A DNA stretch of 64,000 nt from JANMOK01 sp031415055 (GTDB taxonomy: Bacteria > Pseudomonadota > Alphaproteobacteria > Rhodobacterales > Rhodobacteraceae). The stretch spans positions 1 through 64,000 of the forward strand of contig JANOQZ010000031.1 in NCBI GenBank assembly GCA_031415055.1, read 5' to 3'. Positions 1-8,602 of the stretch are shown here, piece by piece; the first letter of the stretch is position 1; each line of letters opens with the position of its first letter. Under the pieces are notes generated by a model, which saw only the letters and a list, made by a program, of their open reading frames with translations, did no database searches and was not told the origin of the DNA. A program made the translations under genes and the position numbers.

Positions 1-607
1 TTGTCGGTTCAAGCGGGGCGTTCAACCGCAGGTCCGTTGGCGCGCGGTCGACAAGAAACATGGCGTCGATCCCGCCCGCCTGCAGTGCCGCCAGTGCTTC
101 GGCGGGCGCGGTCTCGACGAATTCCGAAGGCACAATGCCAAGCAGGTCCAGGATAACCCTTGCCGTCAGAAATGACCCGCTCTCTGCCTCGCCGATAGCT
201 ACCTTGCGCCCGGCGAGGTCGGCCAATGTCGATATTTCGCCCCCGGCACCAACAGGCACGTCCTGCGAAAACAGCGGCGCGATCACGCCGATGCGGCCAC
301 TCTTTTCGGCAATCTTCGGGTCATCGGCCTCAAATGTTCGCAGGTATTCCAGAAAATCTCCTTGGACGATGGCGACTGGCGTCAGGGGCCTGTCATTAAC
401 CGCGAGCAGATTTTCCAGCGAGCCCTGCGATTCAACGGCCGCAATGCCTATGCCGCAACTGGCGGCAACTTTGGCGATGTCTTCTGCTGCCCTGAAAGTT
501 GTGGTCCCGGCCGGTGCAGCCATTATGGCACGTGGGCTGTCCTGGGCAAAGACGGCCAATGCCCCAAACCCGGTGCAGATCGCAATCAGAACTGGAACAA
601 TTTTCAT
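1..607 (-). CDS. TAXI-family TRAP transporter solute-binding protein (3' end outside window)
   Basis: The N-terminal 202 residues of a periplasmic substrate-binding protein are visible; the gene runs off the left edge. It starts with a short signal peptide (MKIVPVLIAICTGFGALAVFAQ), followed by a run typical of the TAXI family: a P-A-G-T-T turn, then a charged helix and a segment asking for the cofactor-free ligand site (VAIGEAESGS-F). TAXI proteins deliver small organic acids to TRAP-type membrane permeases. The ATG at 607 lies 26 bp after the stop of the upstream ATPase gene on the same strand, so the two may be co-transcribed. No permease gene is in view, so it could be an orphan sensor-type binding protein. 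The family call is from recognisable sequence; the ligand is unknown. Confidence 0.72.
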   Translation of the reverse strand, partial: MKIVPVLIAICTGFGALAVFAQDSPRAIMAAPAGTTTFRAAEDIAKVAASCGIGIAAVESQGSLENLLAVNDRPLTPVAIVQGDFLEYLRTFEADDPKIAEKSGRIGVIAPLFSQDVPVGAGGEISTLADLAGRKVAIGEAESGSFLTARVILDLLGIVPSEFVETAPAEALAALQAGGIDAMFLVDRAPTDLRLNAPLEPT

Positions 608-633
608 TCGATATGCCCTCGTTTGATCATGCA

Positions 634-2862
634 CTATTCGCCAGAACACAGGTTCATCTGGTGCAGCAGTGCCGCCAAAGTATGACGATTTACGGTGCCG
701 GTAACTTCGCGCAAGGCTTGATCGACGCAGGTTCCGTCGGCCAGCATCCTGGCCAGGTCCGCGCGCTCGTCTTCGGCCAGTTTTCCCAGGCCGGGAGCCG
801 CGTCGAGGGCGGCTTCCACCATTGCAAGGTCGCGTGGAATGGGCGTGATTTCGATGCGCAAGGCGTTGGTTGGTGGCAACGTCGCGGCCTGCGACGGCGT
901 TGAGTTCGCAAGTATCTCCGCTTGTTCTTGTTCTGCCAGCGCCGCTGTCCGGGCCGCTGGATCACTCGCCACAGCGACATATGCTTGGTCAGCAGGCTGT
1001 GGCGCGCCCAATACCAGCACCGGTGCCAAATTTACCGCCAATGCGGCAGCCGGTGTCGGCAGCCGCGGTTCAGGGTCGCTCAAGTCAACTGCGAACGCCA
1101 CCTCGTATCCCGTGTTATCGGTGCCTTCGGCCGAGAATGTGTCGCTGGGAGGAATATCGGCGTCAATTTGGCGCCGCGGTACCGGGTCAGCGGAGGCGAG
1201 TTCGGTTAGTATTTGCGGCGAAACGACTGCCAGGTTTTGCACAGGAGCGACAGCAGAAATTCGCACGTTGGCCGTCGTCGGAGGTTGGGGCGCGAAAATG
1301 CCGGATTTGGCGGAAATGGTGGCTTGCGGCGCGGGCTGCAGCACGGCGTCGCTAGAACTGCTGGAGGGTGCCAAGCCTGTGGTACTGGCTGGGATTGCCG
1401 CAAAAACGTCGCGCCGCGGTAGTTGGTCGGCGGTGCCAATCAGCGTCACTGGATCTGGTGCCGCCATATCCACGATCCGCACTGGCGACGCTGCCGACAA
1501 GCTGACGCCAGCAGCCTTCGGTGGATCGGTTGTGGTGATGCCGGATGTCACCCCGATTGCAGCTTGAGGCGCGGCTGCAAGCTGCGTGTCGCCGGTTTCA
1601 CCCCCCAGTCGGGCAAGTAACACCGCCGCAATCAAGGCTGCCGCTCCGGCGGTCAAAAAGCCCAGCCAGAGACCTGGTCTTCGTCGCTCCGTCGCCGGGC
1701 TGTCGAGGACAATGTCGCGCAGCATCGCCGCATCCTGCAGCCGGGTTGTTCCCGCAAGACGCTGGAATGGCGCGACGGGGCGCGGCCTGTCAGGCACGGC
1801 GCGCAGCACCGAATCGGGATCCTTGGGCCAAATGTCCACCCGTGCGCCGGATGCCAGCGGCGTAACGTGCGGGCCAGCCACCAAAGGCAGCACTTGCCTG
1901 CCTGGCTGCTTTGGCGGTTCGCGCCCCACTGCCGGCCCGATTGCGCGATCCTCGGCCTGCCCTTTCGTGTTCTGTTGACGCAACGCTTCGTCCGCCTCGA
2001 CAGCTTCGTCTTCGGCAATGCCAAAACCCCAACGGAAAAACGCCCGCGGATTTTCGGAATCAAAGACGGGCAGCGCGGTGCGCTTCTTTCGTTCCGCCGA
2101 TGACTCGAACCATCGTATCCCCGGCCGTTTTGCCGCTTCCGCCATCGGACCGAGTGCGGCACGGAGTTCGGCGAGTTCGTCAGTGCGATCCAGAATCAGT
2201 TCCACGATTCTTCCGGGATTTCCAGCGGTTGCGGCGTGCAATGCCGCCGCTTTTTCCGGACTCTGCCCCAAAAATCCCAGAAAATCCTTCGTTTCGTCCA
2301 AGTCGAAATTGCGCAACGCCACCTGTACCAAATCCGGTTCAGGCGGCGACATTTGCGCCGGTTCAAATCGCGCCGCTATTTCCGGACGCCCGGCGATCAG
2401 CATGCGCAGCACCGCTGTTCCGCCGATCCGGACAGAAGCCAGAGCCTTCACCGTCACCGCCGTGTCCGGGTCAAGTCTTTCAGCGTTATCAATGATCAGA
2501 ATCGCTGCGCGACCGGCGGGAAAAGCCGAGGCCAGCGCAGCGCGCCAATTCGCAATCACATCATCTGCATCCTGCGATCTGACTTCGAGACGCAGCCTGT
2601 GCGCAAGTTGGCGCAAAAAAGCTTCGGGCCGACGACCATCGGCGGTAATCCGGGTAACGGGCGCTAATCCGGGGTTGTCGTCCAGCCAGTGACCAATCAA
2701 GGCCGATTTGCCACTACCCTTGATTCCCGTCAAAACCACCAAATTCAGCTGGCCACCCGAAAAGGTCGCCAGCACATCCAGCGCCGCCTTGTGCGCTTTC
2801 GCGATAAAAAAACCATTTTCGGCATTAGCCAACGGTTTGTCACCAAACAAAGAACCAGCCAA
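634..2862 (-). CDS. ExeA/DamX-like AAA ATPase with single membrane anchor
   Basis: This protein of about 742 residues has an ExeA-type NTPase at the N-terminus: Walker A (GIKGSGKS, about residue 46-53) and Walker B (ILIIDNAE, about 121-128). A linker follows, then one hydrophobic segment at about 398-419 and a long Ala/Pro/Thr-rich tail with a small helical C-terminal domain. ExeA and DamX proteins have a cytoplasmic ATPase, one membrane span and a periplasmic part that acts at the cell wall; this one lacks an obvious SPOR signature. The open frame extends to 3861, but the upstream part is antisense to a glycosyltransferase gene and contains no family sequence. No ATG sits near the conserved start, so a TTG at 2862 (or 2850) is the best guess. 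The start is therefore uncertain. Confidence 0.68.
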   Translation of the reverse strand: MAGSLFGDKPLANAENGFFIAKAHKAALDVLATFSGGQLNLVVLTGIKGSGKSALIGHWLDDNPGLAPVTRITADGRRPEAFLRQLAHRLRLEVRSQDADDVIANWRAALASAFPAGRAAILIIDNAERLDPDTAVTVKALASVRIGGTAVLRMLIAGRPEIAARFEPAQMSPPEPDLVQVALRNFDLDETKDFLGFLGQSPEKAAALHAATAGNPGRIVELILDRTDELAELRAALGPMAEAAKRPGIRWFESSAERKKRTALPVFDSENPRAFFRWGFGIAEDEAVEADEALRQQNTKGQAEDRAIGPAVGREPPKQPGRQVLPLVAGPHVTPLASGARVDIWPKDPDSVLRAVPDRPRPVAPFQRLAGTTRLQDAAMLRDIVLDSPATERRRPGLWLGFLTAGAAALIAAVLLARLGGETGDTQLAAAPQAAIGVTSGITTTDPPKAAGVSLSAASPVRIVDMAAPDPVTLIGTADQLPRRDVFAAIPASTTGLAPSSSSSDAVLQPAPQATISAKSGIFAPQPPTTANVRISAVAPVQNLAVVSPQILTELASADPVPRRQIDADIPPSDTFSAEGTDNTGYEVAFAVDLSDPEPRLPTPAAALAVNLAPVLVLGAPQPADQAYVAVASDPAARTAALAEQEQAEILANSTPSQAATLPPTNALRIEITPIPRDLAMVEAALDAAPGLGKLAEDERADLARMLADGTCVDQALREVTGTVNRHTLAALLHQMNLCSGE

Positions 2863-2994
2863 CGGGATCTGGTTCCATACCCCCGAGCCGAGCCAGTTTC
2901 CGATATTTGCAGTGCTTAAGCAATTCGATATGCTATGATTTCCGCGACACGGCCAAAAACCGGCCGAAACGGTGACCTGAAACGGAGAGTGCAC
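2863..2994. promoter_or_regulatory. divergent intergenic region
   Basis: This is a 132-bp gap between the minus-strand ATPase and the plus-strand small secreted protein. Both genes would have to be driven from here. I see no clear -35/-10 pair or operator palindrome. Confidence 0.3.
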
Positions 2995-3303
2995 GTGATT
3001 CTGCGAAAAACGGCCATTTCCCTTGCGGCGGCAGTCATGGCGATGCGCTTGGCCGGACCGGCGACGGCATCCTTCACCAACCACCAGCTGGACACGATCG
3101 AAGACATCATCGATTCGGGCAGCTGGGTGGAACTGCGCAGCTTCATCGAAGCAAATCCGCGCCTGCTGCGCGGCGACGACGCGCTGGCCGTCTTGCTGCG
3201 CGAATTCATGTTGGCAGCGTCGAGCCTCTATGCCTGGCTGACCTTTGATCCTGCGATGTTTCCCGATCTCGCCATGGTCGACCGGGCGCAAGCGATTTAT
3301 TGA
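2995..3303 (+). CDS. small secreted protein, unknown function
   Basis: A 102-residue protein starts at a GTG preceded by GGAGAG (ribosome binding site about 8 bp upstream); starting here exposes a signal peptide (ILRKTAISLAAAVMAMRLAG, then PATA-S). The mature part is acidic and helical, with SGSWVELRSFIEANP followed by LLRGDDALAVLLREFM. I do not recognise a family. It is divergent from the ATPase and 50 bp ahead of the glycosyltransferase gene, so it may lead that operon. Confidence 0.6.
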   Translation: MILRKTAISLAAAVMAMRLAGPATASFTNHQLDTIEDIIDSGSWVELRSFIEANPRLLRGDDALAVLLREFMLAASSLYAWLTFDPAMFPDLAMVDRAQAIY

Positions 3304-3355
3304 ACAAACATTGGGTGTCGTTGAGGGTTCTGGAATTCTGAAGTGAGGGTCGATC

Positions 3356-4369
3356 ATTCGCCTGGCAGTGGTATTTGAACCAAGATTTCGCGGCGGCACG
3401 TCAACAGCCCTGATCCGTGAACTTGCCGAACTTGTGCAGATCGCTGACGTTTCAGTGGTCGGCATCAGGTCGCAGATGTTTGGCGACAGCCCTGCCAATC
3501 CGGCTCTGCTTGCCGAAATTGATCGGCTTGGGCTGCGTATGGAATGGGCATCGGACCGGGTGACGGCGGACGTCATTATCCTGCACAACCCGCTGTTTTT
3601 GAAATTCCAGTCCAACCTTGGTGTGCGACTTGTCTGCCGAAAGCTGATTGTGGTGACGCATGAGAACTTTCTGCTGCCCAGCGGGAGTGAAGCTTTCGAC
3701 GTTGCGAAATGCCTGTCCGCGATTGAACGGGCGACGATTTGCGCCAGCAGGGTTTTGGCCCCGGTGTCCGATCGCAACCGGCAGATTGTGCAGGCTTGGG
3801 TTGAGCAAAACGATGCGGACTGGAACTTGGCCGAGCAAAACTGGATCAACATCTGTGACAACGAGATTGTGGCGCCGACCCCGTTCCCGCGCGACAGGCG
3901 CGGTCGTCATTCACGGCCGGAACTGGAAAAGTTTCCCGGATTTGCCGATTTGCGAACTATGTTCCCTGAAACGGCAGAGTATTGCGGCATCATGGGCGGG
4001 GATCAGTTAGGCGGCCCGGATAAACCAAACAACTGGGATTTGATCCCGTTCAACGGGAAGCCAGTTGCAAAATTCTTGAATGATGTCGATTTTTTTGTGT
4101 ATTTCACTAATCCGCACTGGAGTGAAAGTTTTGGTTTGGTTTTGGCGGAAGCCGTGGCGGCGGGAAAACTAGTCATAACTGACCCGGCCTGCGCACTAAC
4201 GTTTGGCCAAGGCGTCATTGGAATCACAGTGGGCGAAGTAGGTACCTGTGTGGCACATCACATTCTGAATCCGGAACGCTATGGCGACAAAGTGCGGCGT
4301 GCGCAGGCCGGACTAGCAACTTTTTCGGGTAAAAACTTCGAGGACGCGGTCCTTGAGATGATCGGCTGA
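3356..4369 (+). CDS. GT-B glycosyltransferase-like protein (non-standard start)
   Basis: The protein (about 337 residues) ends with a typical GT4-like donor-binding segment: HWSESFGLVLAEAVAAGK followed by LVITDP. It begins with a beta strand RLAVVFEPRFRGGTS typical of a Rossmann N-domain. The frame is open only after a TGA at 3344. The natural start is an ATT at 3356, six bases after GAGGG; the first standard codon is a GTG at 3368 that would cut into the first strand and has no ribosome site. A 9-bp gap separates it from the next glycosyltransferase gene, so the two probably act on the same glycan. Donor and acceptor are unknown. Confidence 0.66.
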   Translation: MRLAVVFEPRFRGGTSTALIRELAELVQIADVSVVGIRSQMFGDSPANPALLAEIDRLGLRMEWASDRVTADVIILHNPLFLKFQSNLGVRLVCRKLIVVTHENFLLPSGSEAFDVAKCLSAIERATICASRVLAPVSDRNRQIVQAWVEQNDADWNLAEQNWINICDNEIVAPTPFPRDRRGRHSRPELEKFPGFADLRTMFPETAEYCGIMGGDQLGGPDKPNNWDLIPFNGKPVAKFLNDVDFFVYFTNPHWSESFGLVLAEAVAAGKLVITDPACALTFGQGVIGITVGEVGTCVAHHILNPERYGDKVRRAQAGLATFSGKNFEDAVLEMIG

Positions 4370-4378
4370 GGGCAGAAA

Positions 4379-6445
4379 ATGATCCTCGTCGAACCTGTGC
4401 AAAATGGTGCCGCAACTTTTGCAGATGCAGTCACGCTCGCTGGTCAGGTCGTGGCTCTGGGCCATAAGGTAGTCATCCGTGCGGAGCGGTTGCCTGAGGG
4501 GCTGCACACAAGAGATAAATACGAGGCTTTGTCGTTATTGCGGGAAAAAGAGTTCGGCCCGGTTTCGGCGATGTTGGTAATTGGTGGGCAGTCTGCGGAC
4601 GATATCGGACTTCAGTCCTTGCGCCGGGTCGCGTTGCGCGACGACGCCCCGGTTATAGTCTTTGGCCAATTCAATGATCGGCAAGCAAACTTGGCTGCAA
4701 TGGCAAAGATCGCCTACGTCACTGGGCGTGAACCTACCTGTGTTGATCTGACGGGGAGGCCCGATCTCGCTGTCGAGGGGCAAGCCTGTCCGTCTTTCGG
4801 CGTTGTCGCTCCTATGACCAAGCGACCATTTCTGCAGGACCTGCCGCCGGTGTTGGTCTGGTTGGCCGATACCGACGCCTCCGTTCGACGTCCTTGGGAC
4901 GGCCTGTTTCATTCACGGTTGATAACTCCCGTAGTTTTGACGCCAGCTCGCAACAAAGAGGATTGGTTGCACCCGGGAGCCGTGGGTCGACAGATTTATC
5001 ACTTGGGCGAAATGTCACCCTCAGACATGTCGCGCTTTTCAAATATTCTGGTTATTGCCAGCAACATCGGCACGGAATCACGAGTTTTGTGCCTCATAAA
5101 TAATGTGACCGTAAGTGGTGGCATTGTGATTGACGCTACGGAGTCGGGCAGCCTCTCGCGACTTGACCTACCGGTAATTCGCGGGCCGGCTGACCCCGGT
5201 TTCCTACACGATTTCCTACGTGACGCAGTGCTGCCAAATTTGACGGGACTGCAAGCCGAGTTGGCGGCGTCGCCTTTTCGCCAAAGGGTCGATTTGGCGC
5301 AGTTTCTAGCGGAAAATGGCGTTTCTGCGCCTGGTCAAACGGTGGTGAGTCCGCGAAAGGTCGACCGGAAACGATCCCGGTCAGTTCTCTTCTTGCCGAC
5401 GAACGGCATTGGTATGGGTCACGCGCGGCGATGTTCCCTTTTGGCGACGGCAATGCTTGGTTCAGGAATCAGGTCCACCTTTGCCGCTTTTGCGAGCTGC
5501 GGCCCGATGATTGCAACTGGCGGATTCGACTGGGCGCCGCTGGTCGCAAAATCTCGCCTGCATGAGCAGGAAAACGCTTATGACATTGTCAATTCTGGAA
5601 GACTAAACGGACTGTTGGCCGGGTGCGACGTTTTCGTATTCGACGGCGCTTCGGTTTATGACTCCGTCGTGCGCAGCATTCTCCGCTCGGGCGTCCCGGC
5701 AGTTTGGGTCAGGCGCGGGCTCTGGCCGACGATGCAGGACAATTCCGTGGCTTTGGATCGGAGCAAAGTATTTGCCCGCATCATTATCCCCGGCGAAGCA
5801 TTCGCCGAACTCAATTTCCGCTATTCGGACGGGCCAAGGCATTTCCCGGTCGGTCCGGTGGTGCAGCGTGTTGGTGATAATACGGCTGCCGTGCGCAAGG
5901 CTCTTGTTGAGCGGTTAGGCATCAAATTCGGACAACTGGTTGTGACCATGCTCGGCGGCGGCGTGGCTACTGATATGTCCGCACAGGTGCAGACCGTCTG
6001 CGCGGCAGTAGAGCAGCGTAGGGGTGTCCTGCACCTGATCCTCGTCTGGCCCGGTTCCGTGGTGCCACCGGTCTGGCACATGTGGCAACGCAGCCGGGTG
6101 GTGATGACAAGCCACGCTTCGGTCCTCGCCGCCGCAAGCGATTTCATCATTTCGGCCGCCGGGTATAATTCCTTTCACGAAGCCATGTACAACCGGATTC
6201 CGGCAATCTTTGTGCCGCAAGATGCCCCTTACTTGGACAACCAGTCCGCGCGCGCCGAGGCAGCGGCGACGCGCGCGGTTGCAGTTCATGTCGAAGCGGG
6301 CCGGCTGGGGGCGCTAGACCGGGAAATTTCGCGCTTTCTCGATCACGGCAAGGCCGCCGAAATCAAAGCGCGCCTATCAGCGCTGGACTTGCCGCCGCCG
6401 GGCAACCGCGACGCTGCCGCCCGTATCCTGGAACTATTGCCATGA
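4379..6445 (+). CDS. two-domain protein with MurG-like GT-B C-terminal half
   Basis: The protein has 688 residues. The C-terminal half (from about residue 335) begins with LFLPTNGIGMGHARR, the glycine-rich acceptor loop seen in MurG/GT28-type enzymes. It ends with a donor-site pattern (ISAAGYNSFHEAMYNRIPAIFVPQ). The N-terminal half (residues 1-330) also looks like a GT-B N-domain (GQVVALGHKVVIRAERLPEG) but lacks a clear donor motif, so this could be a fusion of two glycosyltransferase-like units. The stop overlaps the next gene's ATG by four bases, which implies translational coupling. Substrate unknown; cell-surface polysaccharide is an inference from context. Confidence 0.68.
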   Translation: MILVEPVQNGAATFADAVTLAGQVVALGHKVVIRAERLPEGLHTRDKYEALSLLREKEFGPVSAMLVIGGQSADDIGLQSLRRVALRDDAPVIVFGQFNDRQANLAAMAKIAYVTGREPTCVDLTGRPDLAVEGQACPSFGVVAPMTKRPFLQDLPPVLVWLADTDASVRRPWDGLFHSRLITPVVLTPARNKEDWLHPGAVGRQIYHLGEMSPSDMSRFSNILVIASNIGTESRVLCLINNVTVSGGIVIDATESGSLSRLDLPVIRGPADPGFLHDFLRDAVLPNLTGLQAELAASPFRQRVDLAQFLAENGVSAPGQTVVSPRKVDRKRSRSVLFLPTNGIGMGHARRCSLLATAMLGSGIRSTFAAFASCGPMIATGGFDWAPLVAKSRLHEQENAYDIVNSGRLNGLLAGCDVFVFDGASVYDSVVRSILRSGVPAVWVRRGLWPTMQDNSVALDRSKVFARIIIPGEAFAELNFRYSDGPRHFPVGPVVQRVGDNTAAVRKALVERLGIKFGQLVVTMLGGGVATDMSAQVQTVCAAVEQRRGVLHLILVWPGSVVPPVWHMWQRSRVVMTSHASVLAAASDFIISAAGYNSFHEAMYNRIPAIFVPQDAPYLDNQSARAEAAATRAVAVHVEAGRLGALDREISRFLDHGKAAEIKARLSALDLPPPGNRDAAARILELLP

Positions 6446-6852
6446 GCGAGGATCGCCGTAATGAAGTTATCCTGCGCATTTCGCCGCACGCGCCCGTTTC
6501 GCTCGATGCCGACCTAGCACCGTTTGATCCGATCAGCGCCGAGCCTGGCAAGGCATTGTTCCCCGGAACGCCGGGGCGCGAGATCAGCGCACGGTTGTTT
6601 GCGCCGATGACGTCGATCTGTTTTGGCGTCAGGGTGACAGCGGAAACCACTGATATTGCCGGTCTGGCGATGAAGATTGGCCGGATGGCCTACGAGCGCG
6701 ATGCGGTAGCAATTATCCTGTCGCATGTCGAGCGGTCCGGTCTGGAGCGCTTCGGTTTTCGCGTCGAGCGGGTGGCGGGTGAAACCGATCAGGAACGCGC
6801 CGAATGCGAGCAGGAACTGACGCGGTTCTGGAACATCGTCGTGGTGATCTAA
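6442..6852 (+). CDS. hypothetical protein, last gene of glycosyltransferase operon
   Basis: This is a 136-residue soluble alpha/beta protein with no signal or membrane segment. Its ATG overlaps the stop of the preceding glycosyltransferase gene (ATGA). Visible features are a charged C-terminal stretch rich in Glu/Arg and a hydrophobic strand at the very end (FWNIVVVI). I do not recognise the family. The coupling suggests a partner or regulator of the glycosyltransferases. Confidence 0.55.
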   Translation: MSEDRRNEVILRISPHAPVSLDADLAPFDPISAEPGKALFPGTPGREISARLFAPMTSICFGVRVTAETTDIAGLAMKIGRMAYERDAVAIILSHVERSGLERFGFRVERVAGETDQERAECEQELTRFWNIVVVI

Positions 6853-6955
6853 AGCATTGCGGAAAAAAGCGGCAACCGGTTTTTCTGCCCGAAATGCGTA
6901 AATTCGACGCGTAAGAGTGGTTCGCGCGATTCTGACATCGCCCGAACGTCTCTAC
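6853..6955. repeat. dispersed intergenic repeat, copy 1
   Basis: About 100 bp resemble a second copy at 43267-43370. They share AAGCATT, then AACCGGTTTT, a conserved GCCCGAAATGCGTAAATT block, and a 3' part with GGTTC and CCGAAC arms. Such mosaic palindromes are common between alphaproteobacterial genes. Confidence 0.6.
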
Positions 6956-7009
6956 GGGCTACAGAGTTGGCATCAAGTGCACATTTAGGCGATGCCGCAG
7001 TTCCGGACA

Positions 7010-7147
7010 ACCGGGCGTTCGATAGTATCGACGCCTGGGTTCCTTCTTGGCGACAGCGAGAAATAGAACCGGTAACTTTCGCCAGACGCAGCGCTTTCGC
7101 CGGTTCACGTCGGATTGCATTGCGCCCCGATTCAACCTCGGCGTAGC
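7010..7147 (-). pseudogene. serine recombinase (resolvase) remnant, copy 1
   Basis: The reverse strand encodes EVESGRNAIRREPAKALRLAKVTGSI, matching the recombinase remnant at 9245-9703 (EVESGRNANRPELAKAPHLAK). After this the frame decays: the VAKLDxLSRNAAFL segment is recognisable only at the DNA level. No start and no catalytic domain remain. It is the most degraded of three related remnants, all on the same strand. Confidence 0.6.
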
Positions 7148-7202
7148 CGCCAATCGGGTATGTGGATCCCGCGGCTGACCTGAGACCCGTTTCTCCTCCG
7201 GC

Positions 7203-8378
7203 CTAGCGTTCAATTGCGGCCTTGAAGGCGGAAAGGCTAGCCTCGATCATGTCCGCAGTGCCCGTCAGGCTGATCCGGAAATCCGCGGGCCGGTCGAAAA
7301 GCGTTCCCGGCATCACGAAGACACCCTGATCCGCCAGTCTGCGGGTGAAGGCAGCCGAGTCGCCGCCCGGCGCGCGCCCCCAGAGGTAGAATGTGCCTTG
7401 TGGCTTGGTCATGTGGTAGCCCCATTGCGTCAGTGCACCATGCAATCGGTCGCGCTTGCGCTGCAGCTCGCCGATGTCGATACTAATCTTTTCGAGATCG
7501 CCGACCGCATATTGCAACGGCGCATCGGGAAAGTTCCAGCCGTCACCGACCTGAGACGTCATCGCCGCCGCACGCAGGGCTTCCTTGTCGGCCTCGGGCA
7601 TGGACGGACAGATCGCGAGGTAGCCGATGCGCAGGCCCGGCGCGAGCAGGATTTTGCCGTAGCTGTAGTCGATGAGCGTGTGGGAATAGACGGCGGCGGG
7701 GCTGGTAAAGCGCACGCCGTCGAAGCAGATGCGGCGGTAGGGTTCGTCAGAAAGGATGAAGATCGCGCGGCCAAGCTCATCTGATTTGCGGGTAAGCATG
7801 GCGGCCAGTTCTGCCAGACGTTCCCTGCTATAGATGACGCCCGTCGGATTGTGCGGGGTGTTGACGACCACGATCCGGGTGCGGGAGGTTATCGCGGCTT
7901 CGATGGCGGCCACGTCGAGGTCGAATGTTGCTTCGGCGAGCGGGACCGGAACCGGCACAGCGTTGCGGGCGCGCAACATGGTGGCGTAGCAGAACCAGCC
8001 CGGCAGCGGGATGATGCATTCGTCGCCGGGGTCAAGCAACAGCGAAAAGGCGAGCGCGATCGCACCGAAGGCGCCCCGTGTCATCGCGATGTCTTCGGGG
8101 CGGAACTGCAGCCCAAGTTCAGCGCCATGGGCCTCGGCGATCACCGCGCGCGGTTCCTCTTCGCTAGTCTTGTAGGCGAACCAGTTCGGGCTTTTCGGCT
8201 CCATCCGAGCCTTGATCGCCGCCACCAAAGCAGGCAGCGGCATTTCATGTGGATTGCCGAAGGTGAGATCGGCGCGAACATCCTTGTCGTCGACGCCGTC
8301 ACGATAGCTGCTGAAGAACTTGAAGACCGTATCGATGGCGTTAGCCGACGAAATCGCGCGTGCTGAGATTACACTCAT
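7203..8378 (-). CDS. class I/II PLP-dependent aminotransferase
   Basis: A 391-residue fold-type I aminotransferase of the aspartate aminotransferase superfamily. Visible are NTPHNPTG (cofactor and substrate loop), SDEPYRRI (pyridine-nitrogen Asp and Tyr), SYGKILLAPGLRIGY (PLP-binding Lys and phosphate Arg) and a C-terminal carboxylate-binding Arg (FRISLTGT). The ATG follows AGGAGTGATTCC. Length and motifs are normal, so it should be active. The amino donor and acceptor cannot be read from sequence. It sits alone, bordered by a recombinase remnant downstream and IS481 debris upstream. Confidence 0.85.
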   Translation of the reverse strand: MSVISARAISSANAIDTVFKFFSSYRDGVDDKDVRADLTFGNPHEMPLPALVAAIKARMEPKSPNWFAYKTSEEEPRAVIAEAHGAELGLQFRPEDIAMTRGAFGAIALAFSLLLDPGDECIIPLPGWFCYATMLRARNAVPVPVPLAEATFDLDVAAIEAAITSRTRIVVVNTPHNPTGVIYSRERLAELAAMLTRKSDELGRAIFILSDEPYRRICFDGVRFTSPAAVYSHTLIDYSYGKILLAPGLRIGYLAICPSMPEADKEALRAAAMTSQVGDGWNFPDAPLQYAVGDLEKISIDIGELQRKRDRLHGALTQWGYHMTKPQGTFYLWGRAPGGDSAAFTRRLADQGVFVMPGTLFDRPADFRISLTGTADMIEASLSAFKAAIER

Positions 8379-8602
8379 GGAATCACTCCTGAAGTCCCAG
8401 CAAATCTTAAGTCAGACGTCGCCAGAAAACCACAGTGGGCAACGGCGCGCGGAGAAAGGACCGAGACTAGCAAACGTGTTGATCGTTCTCAATGTAGCCT
8501 CGCTACCAGATTCCCGACATTCGACTCTCCCCAATTCCCACCCCGCGTTAGAATCCCCGCACACGCCGCAAAGCGCCCCCACGCTAACCCTCCCCCGCAG
8601 CG
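8379..8602. other. intergenic upstream of aminotransferase
   Basis: This gap holds the aminotransferase ribosome site and presumably its promoter. I see no gene; the right half is C-rich and runs to the IS481 terminus. Confidence 0.3.

Noticed and set aside
2863..3861. Upstream extension of the ExeA/DamX-like frame to 1075 codons
   Set aside because: The extension is antisense to the small secreted gene and a glycosyltransferase gene and carries no family sequence.
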